A stretch of 56,691 nt of DNA from Acidobacteriaceae bacterium. GTDB lineage: Bacteria; Acidobacteriota; Terriglobia; Terriglobales; Acidobacteriaceae. Of this stretch, positions 35,141-43,291 are shown piece by piece. The notes under the pieces were generated by a model. The model had not been told where the DNA came from and made no database searches. It was given only the letters and a program-made list of their open reading frames with translations. Location: assembly GCA_027307045.1 (NCBI GenBank), contig DAHUXR010000016.1, positions 1 through 56,691 on the forward strand, given 5' to 3'. Both the position numbers and the translations under genes were made by a program. How positions within the stretch are numbered: position 1 is the stretch's first letter; each line of letters starts with the position of its first letter.

Positions 35141-35590
35141 TCACTGTGCCAGCGGCACACTGTATTGCGCGGCGATCAACCGCCACTGGCCATCGATTTT
35201 CATCCACACGTCGGTCAGGCGGTCACGATATTCATAGCGCTTGCCCTTGGAGGTGCCAGTCTCGTGATAAGCGCCGGTCACCACCGCCACGTTTCCGTGC
35301 ATCCGAACTTTCAGTTCTGACTCTTCCGCCACGTCCACCTGCGTCGAGGTGTCAGCGGTGTGCGCCATGTATCCCATTTTTCCGTAGATGTTGCCGTCCT
35401 CAACGGTAATGATGAAGTCTTCCGCCAGCATTGACGTCATTAGGCTGATGTTGCGTAGCTTGTAAGCGTCAGTCCATCTCTTTTCCTGGGCGAGAATCGT
35501 CGCCTCCGGTAAAGCCTGCTGCGCCATGGAAATCGCGGGGAGGCAGCAAGCCAGCCCGAGAATGATTAGTCTTAGAGCGTACATGGCCAT
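35141..35590 (-). CDS. Exported SnoaL/NTF2-like protein (DUF4440 type)
   Basis: From ATG 35590 a signal peptide (YALRLIILGLACCLPAISMA) precedes a 120-residue NTF2-like cone fold. Its features are EKRWTDAYKLRNISLMTSML, AEDFIITVEDGNIYGK, and the closing strands YEYRDRLTDVWMKIDGQWRL. The pattern fits DUF4440/SnoaL-like domains, which serve as ligand-binding or isomerase scaffolds. No partner gene is adjacent. The start is uncertain (ATG at 35584 is also possible). Confidence 0.78.
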   Translation of the reverse strand: MAMYALRLIILGLACCLPAISMAQQALPEATILAQEKRWTDAYKLRNISLMTSMLAEDFIITVEDGNIYGKMGYMAHTADTSTQVDVAEESELKVRMHGNVAVVTGAYHETGTSKGKRYEYRDRLTDVWMKIDGQWRLIAAQYSVPLAQ

Positions 35591-35757
35591 GTTTATGGCA
35601 TAGTCCGCTGGTGGGCAACAAGCCATTTGGCGGCTGCCGAGGTTGCCAAAGTAACGTGACCTTGGGAGTGCCAAAATGGAAAGCGAAGGCCTTGTCACGA
35701 AGAACTGATTCCCCGATGGCCTGTCTGTCGATATGCCTAAAACCTTAAAGTAACAGT

Positions 35758-37638
35758 TTAACCTGCTGCCGTGGCAGATCCACCAATCCCATCCAGCACG
35801 TCGATGGCGGAGCTGTAACGCCCCAACGGGGCCGCTACCTGCGCTCCCTGCACCAGCCCACGGACTTTGTGCAGCATCTCGCGCGCAATCAGGATTCCTT
35901 CAGCTCGGGCCGCATCGGCATTTGGAGCGCGGGCCATGCGTTCCAGGATTGCGTCCGGCACGGAAACGCGCAGCTCGTTTTTCATGAACTCCGCGTTGCG
36001 CACGCTGGTAAGCGGCCAGATTCCCGCCAGCACCGGAATGCGATGATGGTCCACGCGGCGCAGGAACTGCTCCAGCAGGGCAACGTCAAACACTGGCTGC
36101 GTTACCGCATACTCTGCGCCGGCTTCCACTTTGTACTCAAAGCGGCGCACTTCTTCGTCAATATTCACAATACCGGGGTTCGCGCCCACGCCAATCAGGA
36201 ACTTTGTTCCTGAGCCAATCGGATTGCCGCCAACGTCCAGGCCATGATTCAGGTTGCGGACAATGTTCACCAGGCCGATCGCGTCCACGTCAAAGACCGC
36301 AGTGGCGTCAGGATAGTTCCCTAGCTTGGGCGGATCGCCGGTGATGCAAATCAGGTTATGCAATCCCGTGGTGAAAGCGCCCAGCAGCTCAGACTGCATG
36401 CTCAGCACGTTGCGATCACGACAGGTAAAGTGCAGCACCGTTTCAATCCCGGCCTGCTGCTGCACCAGCAGACACAGCGCCATGTTGCTCATGCGGGCAG
36501 ATGCGCGCGGGCTGTCCGGGATATTGATGGCGTCAATGCCTGCGGCTTTTAGAAACTTTGCTCCTTCCACTTCCTTGCGGAAGTCGATTCCCTTGGGCGG
36601 AACGATCTCTACCAGCGTTACAAACTCGCCGGTCGCCAGCTTTTTTCCCAGATTCGACCGCTGTGCCAAAGGCGGCGGCGTGATGCTGGATTCGCGCTTG
36701 GCTTCAGTGATTACCCGAAAGCCTCCCGGCTTGCCCTTGGCATCGGACATGCGCAGCGCTGATTTCATTGACTTGGTATGCTCCGGCGTTGTTCCGCAGC
36801 ATCCGCCCACCAGGTTCACTCCGGCATTCACAAACTTGCGCGCGTAGCTGGCCATATATTCCGGCGAGCACAGATAGATGTTGCGGCCTTCAATGCTGCG
36901 CGGGATTCCGGCGTTGGGTTGCGCGGCCAGCGGTTTGTCCGTGAGCCGGCGGATACGCTCAATCGCTTCCAGCATTGCAACGGGGCCAACGCTGCAGTTG
37001 CAGCCAATCACGTCCACGCCCCAGTCATGGAGTTTGCTGGTAAACGTCTCCGGGCTGGCGCCGTCCAGGCAGTTGCCATCTTCATCGATGGTGACTTGCG
37101 CCACCAGCGTCTTCTCTGGAGCAACTTCCCGCGCGGCCAGAATCGCCTGGTGCAGCTCTTCCAGATAGCCGAACGTCTCCAGCATGAGAACGTCAACGCC
37201 TCCGGCTACCAGCGCGGTGATCTGGTCGCGAAAAGAAGCGCGGGCTTCCTCACGCGAAGTTTTGCCCAGCGGCTCAATGCGCAAGCCCAGCGGACCAATC
37301 GATCCCGCCACCAGAATGTTGGCGGCTTTCTTCAGGTTGAAAGCGTCCGCGGCCTCGCGCGCCAGTTCCGCTCCCTTGCGATTGACTTCCTCTACCTTGT
37401 CCGCTAAACCATGGCGGGCCAGCCGAAAAGAGTTGCCGCCAAAAGTATTGGTTTCAATAATCTCCGCCCCGGCATTCATGTATTCCTGGTGGATGCCGCG
37501 GATCAGGTCCGGCTGCGTAAGATTCAGCTCGTCATAACACTTATTGATGAACACGCCTTTGGCGTAGAGCAGCGTGCCCATTGCGCCGTCGCAGAGTACG
37601 GGACCCTGTTTCAACCGGGTTAGAAGATCGTTCGGCAT
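35758..37638 (-). CDS. Fused homocysteine S-methyltransferase / methylenetetrahydrofolate reductase
   Basis: A 626-residue two-domain enzyme. The N-terminal half (about 1-300) is a Zn-dependent homocysteine methyltransferase barrel: LCDGAMGTLLYAKGV at the start, VIGCNCSVGP, and GGCCGTTPEHT with the paired zinc cysteines. The C-terminal half (about 330-610) is an MTHFR flavoprotein barrel (FVTLVEIVPPKG, ICITGDPPKLGNYP, VTQPVFDVALLEQFL). This fusion (as in Bacillus YitJ) joins methyl-folate production to methionine synthesis. It stands alone on the minus strand. Confidence 0.92.
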   Translation of the reverse strand: MPNDLLTRLKQGPVLCDGAMGTLLYAKGVFINKCYDELNLTQPDLIRGIHQEYMNAGAEIIETNTFGGNSFRLARHGLADKVEEVNRKGAELAREAADAFNLKKAANILVAGSIGPLGLRIEPLGKTSREEARASFRDQITALVAGGVDVLMLETFGYLEELHQAILAAREVAPEKTLVAQVTIDEDGNCLDGASPETFTSKLHDWGVDVIGCNCSVGPVAMLEAIERIRRLTDKPLAAQPNAGIPRSIEGRNIYLCSPEYMASYARKFVNAGVNLVGGCCGTTPEHTKSMKSALRMSDAKGKPGGFRVITEAKRESSITPPPLAQRSNLGKKLATGEFVTLVEIVPPKGIDFRKEVEGAKFLKAAGIDAINIPDSPRASARMSNMALCLLVQQQAGIETVLHFTCRDRNVLSMQSELLGAFTTGLHNLICITGDPPKLGNYPDATAVFDVDAIGLVNIVRNLNHGLDVGGNPIGSGTKFLIGVGANPGIVNIDEEVRRFEYKVEAGAEYAVTQPVFDVALLEQFLRRVDHHRIPVLAGIWPLTSVRNAEFMKNELRVSVPDAILERMARAPNADAARAEGILIAREMLHKVRGLVQGAQVAAPLGRYSSAIDVLDGIGGSATAAG

Positions 37639-37914
37639 TGTCAGCTTCAGAATACCTTAGCCCGCTCCTTCAACGCCATGCGTCCGCAGGGAGTGGCAAG
37701 ATTTCCTGCATGGAGCGCATTCCGGTGCGTTCTTTGGATTGCCCAGGTAGACCCTGGGGATTGCCGGGGAGATCCTCGTCCGCGCGCGCAATGTGCGGTA
37801 AATGCACGATCAGCAAGCGGATGGAGGCTCCAAAGCACTTAAAGTGGCTCTGCTATAATCGCGATTTCAATATCATTTCGCGCGGCTCGTAAGAGGAAAC
37901 GGTCTAATTAAAGA

Positions 37915-39159
37915 ATGCGGCGAAACAGCTATCTTTCACACTTCTTGGTTGCAAGTCTTGCCCTGGCAATGGCCGGTTGCGGTTCCAGCACCAGCAATAA
38001 CGCGCCCCAGCCAACCGGATTGAAAAAAAGAGTATTGCTTTCCAATACGACCGCCGGCACGGTGACCGTGATGGATGCGCAAAAAGACCTGCTTAGCACG
38101 AAAGTTCTGGGCGTCTCTTCTCCCACCAAAATGCTTACAGCCGGCGGGACCACCATCGCCATGGACAACTCCAGCAGCCTGATCACGGTCATTGATGACA
38201 CAACTGAAGCCGTAACTTTTATCTCGCCCATCGGCGACCAGCCTTTTGACATTGCCATCAGCCCCGACGGCAAAAATGCCTGGGCAGCCATGCGCAACTT
38301 TGGCTTTGTGCAATCCGTTGACACCACCACCGGCGTCGCGCGCCCTGTCCTTCGCATCGGCAATGCCCGCCGTCTGGTGATGAGTCCCAACGGGACCAAG
38401 TTGCTGGTTTTCCCCGATCCGCAAGGCCAGGTTCCGCCCAACACCCATACCTTTTTTGTGGTCGATACCGCCACCTCGGCCGTCCAGGTTGTTACCGACG
38501 CCGTGAATCTTGACCAGCCTGTTACTGCCGTATTCAACGGCAGTGAGACGCAGGCGTTCATCCTGAACTGCGGCGCTGAATGCGGTGGCGCCAACTCCAG
38601 CGTGACCTTTGCCGATTTTACAAATCCCACGGCCACCTTCGCTCCAGTACTGCCGATTTCCGTTCCTGGTGCGACCGTGGGGCTCATCAACGGCACGAAC
38701 CTTTATGTAGCTGGAACGCCGTCGCAGACACCCCAGGTCCCGGGCTGCCCGTTTTCCCGCTGCGGCGTGTTAAGCGTCATTAATACATCTGCGCTCGCAG
38801 CTGGGACCTTCATTCCCATCACTGACGGCGACCATGAAAAGATGTCCTTTGCCAACAACCGCGTTTATATCGGCGCTCAAGGATGCACGGTGGAACCCGG
38901 CGCGGCGGCCGATACCGTCCGCGGCTGCTTGTCTATCTTTAATACCGGCACATCCGCCTCTGTCTTTCCCGCGGAGTCATCCTTCCGCCAGAACTTTGAC
39001 GTAACAGGCTTCCAGCCTATCTCCGGCCGCAGCATCATTTACATCGTCCAGGGAGCGGAACTCGATATATTCGATACCAACACTGACACGCCTGCTCCCA
39101 ACGTCACCCAAATCGACGTGGTGGGCAAGGCGTTTGACGTGGTGCAGATCGATCCGTAA
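37915..39159 (+). CDS. Lipoprotein with YncE-like beta-propeller
   Basis: A 414-residue lipoprotein: signal with lipobox ALAMAGC at about 17-23, followed by a Ser/Asn linker. The remainder has propeller strands such as GTVTVMDAQKDLLSTKVLGV, SSLITVIDDTTEAVTFI, QPFDIAISPDGKNAWAAM and HTFFVVDTATSAVQVV. The family (YVTN/YncE repeats) has no defined reaction. Several cysteines lie in one region (NCGAECGG, CPFSRCG, GCTVEPG, GCLS) and may form disulfides. GAGGAAA is upstream but far from the ATG. Confidence 0.8.
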   Translation: MRRNSYLSHFLVASLALAMAGCGSSTSNNAPQPTGLKKRVLLSNTTAGTVTVMDAQKDLLSTKVLGVSSPTKMLTAGGTTIAMDNSSSLITVIDDTTEAVTFISPIGDQPFDIAISPDGKNAWAAMRNFGFVQSVDTTTGVARPVLRIGNARRLVMSPNGTKLLVFPDPQGQVPPNTHTFFVVDTATSAVQVVTDAVNLDQPVTAVFNGSETQAFILNCGAECGGANSSVTFADFTNPTATFAPVLPISVPGATVGLINGTNLYVAGTPSQTPQVPGCPFSRCGVLSVINTSALAAGTFIPITDGDHEKMSFANNRVYIGAQGCTVEPGAAADTVRGCLSIFNTGTSASVFPAESSFRQNFDVTGFQPISGRSIIYIVQGAELDIFDTNTDTPAPNVTQIDVVGKAFDVVQIDP

Positions 39160-39540
39160 ACGCTTGGTCCCGAGCGGAGCGAGGGATCCCTACTTCAACC
39201 AGAATGCATTTCGCAATCGGCGCAGGCTTTTGCTTTCGCTCACCTGATCACGCGCGATCACCCTATCTTCGGGGTACCCCTACCCCTATGTTCATCCCAC
39301 TGCGTCCCATGTCGTCCCAGCGTGTCCCAGATTAGCGCAGGTTTGAGCGATGACCGTGGAGCGCAGCCGCCCTCGGCTGCGGCTTCTTCCGATCACGCGC
39401 GATTCCGGCGATTCCGGCGATCTCCCTACCCCCTCCCCCCTGGCCTCAACTAGGATTCCAAAAGATTTAGTCGAGGCAATCCCAAGGCATCCCAGATTGG
39501 CGTCGGTTTCAGCGATACCACTCCAGTTTGGCTTAGGGTT

Positions 39541-39624
39541 GTGAGGTTCCCCTTGTGTTCCTTCGTGTCCCTTCTGGTTAAGATTCTTTTTTGGCTGAAC
39601 GCTGATTTGCTGATTGCTAAGTGC
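39541..39624 (-). repeat. Second copy of the composite D-A dispersed module
   Basis: CCTTGTGTTCCTTCGTGTCC (about 39552-39571), then TGGCTGAACGCTGATTTGCT (about 39592-39611), are in the same order and spacing class as the right end of the element at 7532-7591. Only one arm is present here. Confidence 0.6.
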
Positions 39625-39704
39625 TATTTTTCAAAGATCAAAACATTCCACCCCTTGGGGCTGCCTTATCTTAGCGTCATCCATTCGAACAATCACGCGC
39701 GAAC

Positions 39705-40001
39705 TAGTGTAGTGCGTCATGCAGAATGCGGATTATTCAGCGCGGCGCGAGCGCGCTTGACCTTTTCCAGGATGTCAGATGCTTTGGCTGTCCAGATAAA
39801 CGGTTTGGGGTCTTCGTTGTGGTGATCAATGTGGTCGAAGATGGCGAAGATCAGATCCTCGACACTGCCGCGCCAAGCGCTCCAGTGCTGCTTTCTGTTC
39901 GGGATTCAGTTCAACCGCGGGCGCCCTGCGCATGGTGTCGTCCTCCAACAATATAGACGCACCAGCAATATAATCGTTAGTATTTACGACGCACTACACT
40001 A
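39705..40001 (-). mobile_element. Internally deleted IS630-like miniature element
   Basis: Perfect 12-bp terminal inverted repeats GTGTAGTGCGTC (39707-39718) and GACGCACTACAC (39988-39999) are flanked by TA on both sides, the target of the IS630/Tc1 group. On the minus strand the interior starts with a transposase-like N-terminus (MRRAPAVELNPEQKAALERL). It then jumps, out of frame, to a C-terminus (HHNEDPKPFIWTAKASDILE) that resembles IS630 transposase ends. The catalytic middle is missing, so it is non-autonomous. Confidence 0.75.
39724..39929 (-). pseudogene. Transposase remnant (IS630 family), middle deleted and frameshifted
   Basis: The first 22 or so codons and the last 50 or so codons of a DDE transposase are joined with a frame change. 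The N-terminal frame runs into a stop after LRHLRPH. The C-terminal frame ends at ALNNPHSA followed by TGA. No catalytic Asp or Glu remains, so no activity is expected. Confidence 0.65.
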
Positions 40002-40039
40002 GTTATACTATTTGCCTTTTGGTTGCGCAATAAGCGCTA

Positions 40040-40073
40040 TAAAAGGCCGGTAGCTTTGGGGGCTGCCGGCCTT
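40040..40073 (-). terminator. Rho-independent terminator of the small gene at 40107
   Basis: On the minus strand AAGGCCGGCAGC pairs with GCTACCGGCCTT (one mismatch), followed by TTAT. It lies about 35 bp after the stop codon of the 85-residue gene. Confidence 0.75.
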
Positions 40074-40106
40074 GATTGTTGTGAAGAGATGAATTGGTCC
40101 GGGGGC

Positions 40107-40364
40107 CTAGCGGTTCATATCCTGCCCGCGAATTGAAATGATCGGCTTGCGCGGTTCGTCCGACGAAGGCTCTGGCACATCCTGATCCAGGTTGATTCGT
40201 CCGACGCCAGCCGCGGCAGCCTTTTGTTTATGTGGATAGATACGCATGCGCTGTCGAATCCGGCGTTCAACATCAGCCCATTCTTCGCGGGCTCGATCCA
40301 CGCCTCGCCGAATACGCATGACGCCTTTTTCTTCAGCTTTACGGAGATTGTCTACCAAACGCAT
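40107..40364 (-). CDS. Small charged hypothetical protein
   Basis: An 85-residue protein with a strong ribosome site (GAGGAG 5 bp before the ATG) and its own terminator, so it is very likely expressed. The first 45 residues form a highly charged amphipathic helix (LRKAEEKGVMRIRRGVDRA, EEWADVERRIRQRM). The tail is Pro/Asp-rich (QDVPEPSSDEPRKPI). I do not recognise a family. It has no membrane segment. Confidence 0.7.
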   Translation of the reverse strand: MRLVDNLRKAEEKGVMRIRRGVDRAREEWADVERRIRQRMRIYPHKQKAAAAGVGRINLDQDVPEPSSDEPRKPIISIRGQDMNR

Positions 40365-40785
40365 TGCATCTCCTCTTTTTATGCTGTTTTGTGGTCATGG
40401 CACATTTGGACGCACCACGGCCAATTAGTGTGATGCCGATTCAATGGGGTTGGAAACTGCTGCTGGCCAGCAGCTTTGCTTTTGTTGCTGCGCTCCAAAC
40501 CGCTTTTGCAGCCTGATGTGGCGGCACACTCCAGCCCTGCAGCAGGCGGCTCGGCGCGTGGTCGGCCTCGCCGCTTTAGGCCAGTTGTCGCTGCGCTCCA
40601 AACCGCTTTGCAAGTTGGTGCTGGCAGAGTGTTTTCCGCCCTTATCGCGAGGTGTCCTTTCGCCGTCGCTGCTCGCTTCGACGCTTGCGAATTTCCGCCA
40701 TTTCAAACCATTTTTTTTCCATGACGCTTCAGACTTACCTTCTCGAAATAGTTCCGACTGTCCCCAGTTCTCGGTTATTGATCTT
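40365..40785. other. Gene-free region with a 24-bp direct repeat
   Basis: No convincing gene; a 143-residue frame across it has poor composition and no ribosome site. GCTGCGCTCCAAACCGCTTT occurs at 40487-40506 and again at 40590-40609, so the two copies are 103 bp apart. Sequence between them is GC-rich and palindromic in places. Confidence 0.5.
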
Positions 40786-41886
40786 CTATGAAAGATTGAG
40801 CGTATAACTTGTGCTGCGTCCGCCTTGCGCGCTACGTACAAGAACTCCCTTATCAACCAAATACATCATGTCTCTGAGGGCGGTGTCTTGCGATGATTTT
40901 GTGAGTTTCGCGTACTTCGTTGTCGTTAGTTTGCCTTCGAACCCGTCAAGCAGCTTGTCTAGGACAAGCCTTTGACGGTCGTTCATGGCAACACTACGAA
41001 TGCGCTCCCAGAATTTCGCCTTGTCAAGAACGCCTTGGAGCACTGTCTGCGCTCCGTCGATTGCCCTGCCTAAGCATGCAAGAAACCACTCCAACCACGG
41101 CGTGACATCCATATCAGCCTTTTGTGTGCGCTCAAGAACCTCGTAATAGGCATTGCGCTCCTGACGGATTTGAGTCGACATGCTGTAGAAGCGCTGGGTA
41201 CTGTTTTCAGAACGTGCAAACGCCATGTCGACGATAGCTCGTGCGATGCGCCCATTGCCATCGTCAAACGGGTGAATGGTGACAAACCACAAGTGCGCGA
41301 GCCCTGCCTTCATGACCAGGTCGATGTCACGATTGGCATTGAACCAATCGAGGAATGCGTTCATGTCCTGATCGACGCGGGGAGCAGCAGGCGCCTCAAA
41401 GTGGAGTCGCTCCTTGCCAATGGGACCGGAGACAACCTGCATTGGCCCGTCTCTGTCGTCGCGCCATGCTCCTACGCTGATTTTGCGCATGCCGCTGCGG
41501 CCGGTGGGGAAAAGCGCTGCATGCCAGGCAAACAACCGATCAGCTGTAAGAGGCTGGTCGTAGTGACGTGTCGCGTCAAGCACCATCTCAACGACGCCTT
41601 CCACGTTACGGTCCGCGGCCTTGAGTCCTCCTATATCCATTCCCAATCGTCGGGCGATTGAAGACCGCACTTGTTCAGCGTCAAGTTTTTCACCTTCGAT
41701 CTCGCTGCTTTTTAGTACATCAGAGGTCAGAGTCCGCAGCACGGCTTCCTGGCGGAGATCAAAGCCCAGTGCTCCCATGTGGCCGATCAGCAGACCCTGA
41801 CGATGACGGACTTCGGCCAGAGTCTTGGCAAGAACCTTGTTGTTCCAACGAAAGCGGGGCCAATCGGCTAGTTCATGGATGTACAT
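40786..41886 (-). CDS. Fic-domain AMP-transferase with N-terminal inhibitory motif and C-terminal winged helix
   Basis: The ATG at 41886 (GAGG 9 bp upstream) gives 366 residues. The N-terminal domain has the auto-inhibitory helix SSEIEG at about 60-65, a class II arrangement. The catalytic motif is complete, HPFDDGNGRIAR at about 205-216, so it should transfer AMP (or another nucleotide) to a target hydroxyl. The C-terminal 80 residues resemble a winged-helix module (NDRQRLVLDKLLDGFEGKLT, TKYAKLTKSSQDTALRDM). A DNA-binding C-terminus and palindromes at the promoter suggest autoregulation. No separate antitoxin gene is adjacent, as expected for the self-inhibited class. Confidence 0.9.
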   Translation of the reverse strand: MYIHELADWPRFRWNNKVLAKTLAEVRHRQGLLIGHMGALGFDLRQEAVLRTLTSDVLKSSEIEGEKLDAEQVRSSIARRLGMDIGGLKAADRNVEGVVEMVLDATRHYDQPLTADRLFAWHAALFPTGRSGMRKISVGAWRDDRDGPMQVVSGPIGKERLHFEAPAAPRVDQDMNAFLDWFNANRDIDLVMKAGLAHLWFVTIHPFDDGNGRIARAIVDMAFARSENSTQRFYSMSTQIRQERNAYYEVLERTQKADMDVTPWLEWFLACLGRAIDGAQTVLQGVLDKAKFWERIRSVAMNDRQRLVLDKLLDGFEGKLTTTKYAKLTKSSQDTALRDMMYLVDKGVLVRSAQGGRSTSYTLNLS

Positions 41887-41889
41887 TCT

Positions 41890-41983
41890 CCGCATCCTCT
41901 GCGGATATTATAGCCGTTTTCACTGCATTCAACAGAATATTGACCGCACAATATGCGGAGAATAATGGCGCTATTCGCCGCAT
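41890..41983 (-). promoter_or_regulatory. Fic promoter with paired CCGCA-N5-TGCGG palindromes
   Basis: Two copies of CCGCA-N5-TGCGG occur at 41890-41904 and 41944-41958. The second overlaps a longer inverted repeat, ATGCGGAGAATA with TATTCGCCGCAT (41953-41983, one mismatch). On the minus strand a perfect TATAAT (41907-41912) lies between them, with TGTTGA 16 bp upstream as a possible -35. The first palindrome would cover the start of transcription, so the sites look like operators for repression. Confidence 0.65.
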
Positions 41984-42231
41984 GAGACACGGAGAAGAAT
42001 CCGAAGCCAGAAACTTACCACTGATTAACAGTGATCGCACTGATTGGAAGACCTCGTCCAAAATCGCAGAAATTGAAAATCGGAACCACAGAGGACACAA
42101 AGGAACGAGGACACAGAGGAACACGGAGGAGATAAAAACAATCGCTGGCATCGCCATGATCGCGCGACATCGCTGACATCGGAAAGAAACCCCAAGGCTT
42201 TCTGAAGAGCCAGTTTTACCTGGGCCTGAGT
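41984..42231. repeat. Gene-free stretch made largely of dispersed repeats
   Basis: Contains ACCACTGATTAACAGTGATC (about 42017), ACCACAGAGGACACAAAGGA (about 42085-42104), then GGACACAGAGGAACACGGAG (about 42109-42128) and GCTGGCATCGCCATGATCGC (about 42145-42164). These belong to the same intergenic families as at 3878, 7261 and 4757. No gene. Confidence 0.6.
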
Positions 42232-42957
42232 TTATGTAGCCGTATTCTGCTTGGCCAGCCATTGCAGGAACATCTGTTCAATCGGCTTGTCCTTGGCGCG
42301 GATCAGATGGCGAATGGTATGCCCGGTGGCCAGATGGCAGAGTTCCTCCGCCATGTTTTTGATGTGGTCGCCGGCGCGTTCCAGCGAGTTGGCCATTGCC
42401 AGCACGTGCAGGCTTTCAGGCCCCTTAAGTCCTTCCGCATTTTCAGTATGGCGCACCACAATCAGGTTGCGCAGGCGGTCGATTTCAGAATCAGTACGCA
42501 GGACGTGAAGGGCCTCCTCAATGTTGCGGCCGGCAAAGGCCTTGACCATGGTGCTGAGCATGTTTTCCAGCAGGCAGCCCATGCGGGTGAGCTGCTCAAT
42601 ATCATCCATATCAATGCGGTTGCGCACAATGGCGGAGCGCTCACTGAAGCTGGCTATTAAGTCTCCCACGCGCTCAAGATCGAGCATGAGCTTCATGCAC
42701 GCCAGCAGCTCACGCGCCTGCGGTGGCGTTACCTGCGTGATCACCGTGGCAAGCTCTTCATCCATTTCGCGGTCCATGCTATCGAGCCGCTCTTCACATT
42801 TGCGGACGGCCATCAGCGCCAGTTGCGATCCCTTGATCAAGCCATCAATGGCATGCGTGACCTCGTCTTTGGCCACGGAACAGGCGTTTAACGTGAGGTC
42901 AACCAGATGGGATTGCACGGTGGAACCCTGCGGAAGGAGAGTTGCCGGGGTAGTCAT
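42232..42957 (-). CDS. phoU: PhoU-like phosphate-regulation protein
   Basis: A 241-residue helical protein of two PhoU domains. The metal-binding motifs are recognisable as ELLACMKLMLDLERVGDL near 84-101 and HVLAMANSLERAGDHIKNMA near 191-210. PhoU curbs the Pst phosphate transporter and PhoR signalling. No pst or phoR genes lie in the window, and the next gene upstream is a second, diverged PhoU-like protein. No Shine-Dalgarno is apparent. Confidence 0.9.
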   Translation of the reverse strand: MTTPATLLPQGSTVQSHLVDLTLNACSVAKDEVTHAIDGLIKGSQLALMAVRKCEERLDSMDREMDEELATVITQVTPPQARELLACMKLMLDLERVGDLIASFSERSAIVRNRIDMDDIEQLTRMGCLLENMLSTMVKAFAGRNIEEALHVLRTDSEIDRLRNLIVVRHTENAEGLKGPESLHVLAMANSLERAGDHIKNMAEELCHLATGHTIRHLIRAKDKPIEQMFLQWLAKQNTAT

Positions 42958-43291
42958 AACTGCACGTGCCTTGTCCGCCGCGCTTAACTTTGCGCGATCG
43001 TTATTCTGAGGGATCGCTACTGTGGCAAAGAGCGGCTTGATGCGACATTCGTTCGTCTACCCCCGAGTTATAAATAAGAATTGTGAATGCAGGGTTAAAG
43101 AGCCGTGAACGTTGTGCAAATTCTGAGTGGAGGGGATTCTTGGCGCAAAAAGCAAATCTCACCACGGATGAAACGGATTTACAAATTCAAAATGGTCCTA
43201 TTGAACTTTTTTGATCTGTGTAATCAATGTGATCAGTGTTATCTGTGGTGAGGTTTGGTCTTTTATGCAAAGCCGTGGACGGATCTGGGCT
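42958..43291. repeat. Gene-free region with an inverted-repeat element
   Basis: Outer arms CTCACCACGGAT (about 43158-43169) and ATCTGTGGTGAG (about 43240-43251) flank GAAACGGATTTACAAATTC on one side and TTGATCTGTGTAATCAATG on the other. It is a roughly 95-bp hairpin-capable member of the dispersed CCACGGAT family, between the two PhoU-like genes. No ORF. Confidence 0.6.

Larger units (their letters stand above)
39160..40106. other. Gene-free region with dispersed repeats and a miniature transposable element
   Basis: No intact gene was found. It holds a GGTCCCGAGCGGAGCGAGGG-type repeat right after the propeller gene (about 39165-39184), CGCGCGATTCCGGCGATTCC repeats (39396-39425), the composite module copy at 39541-39624, the IS630-like miniature element at 39705-40001 and a terminator at 40040-40073. 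Confidence 0.65.

Noticed and set aside
40425-40856. 143-codon minus-strand frame after the Fic gene
   Set aside because: Low-quality composition, contains a direct repeat, overlaps the Fic 3' end and has no ribosome site.
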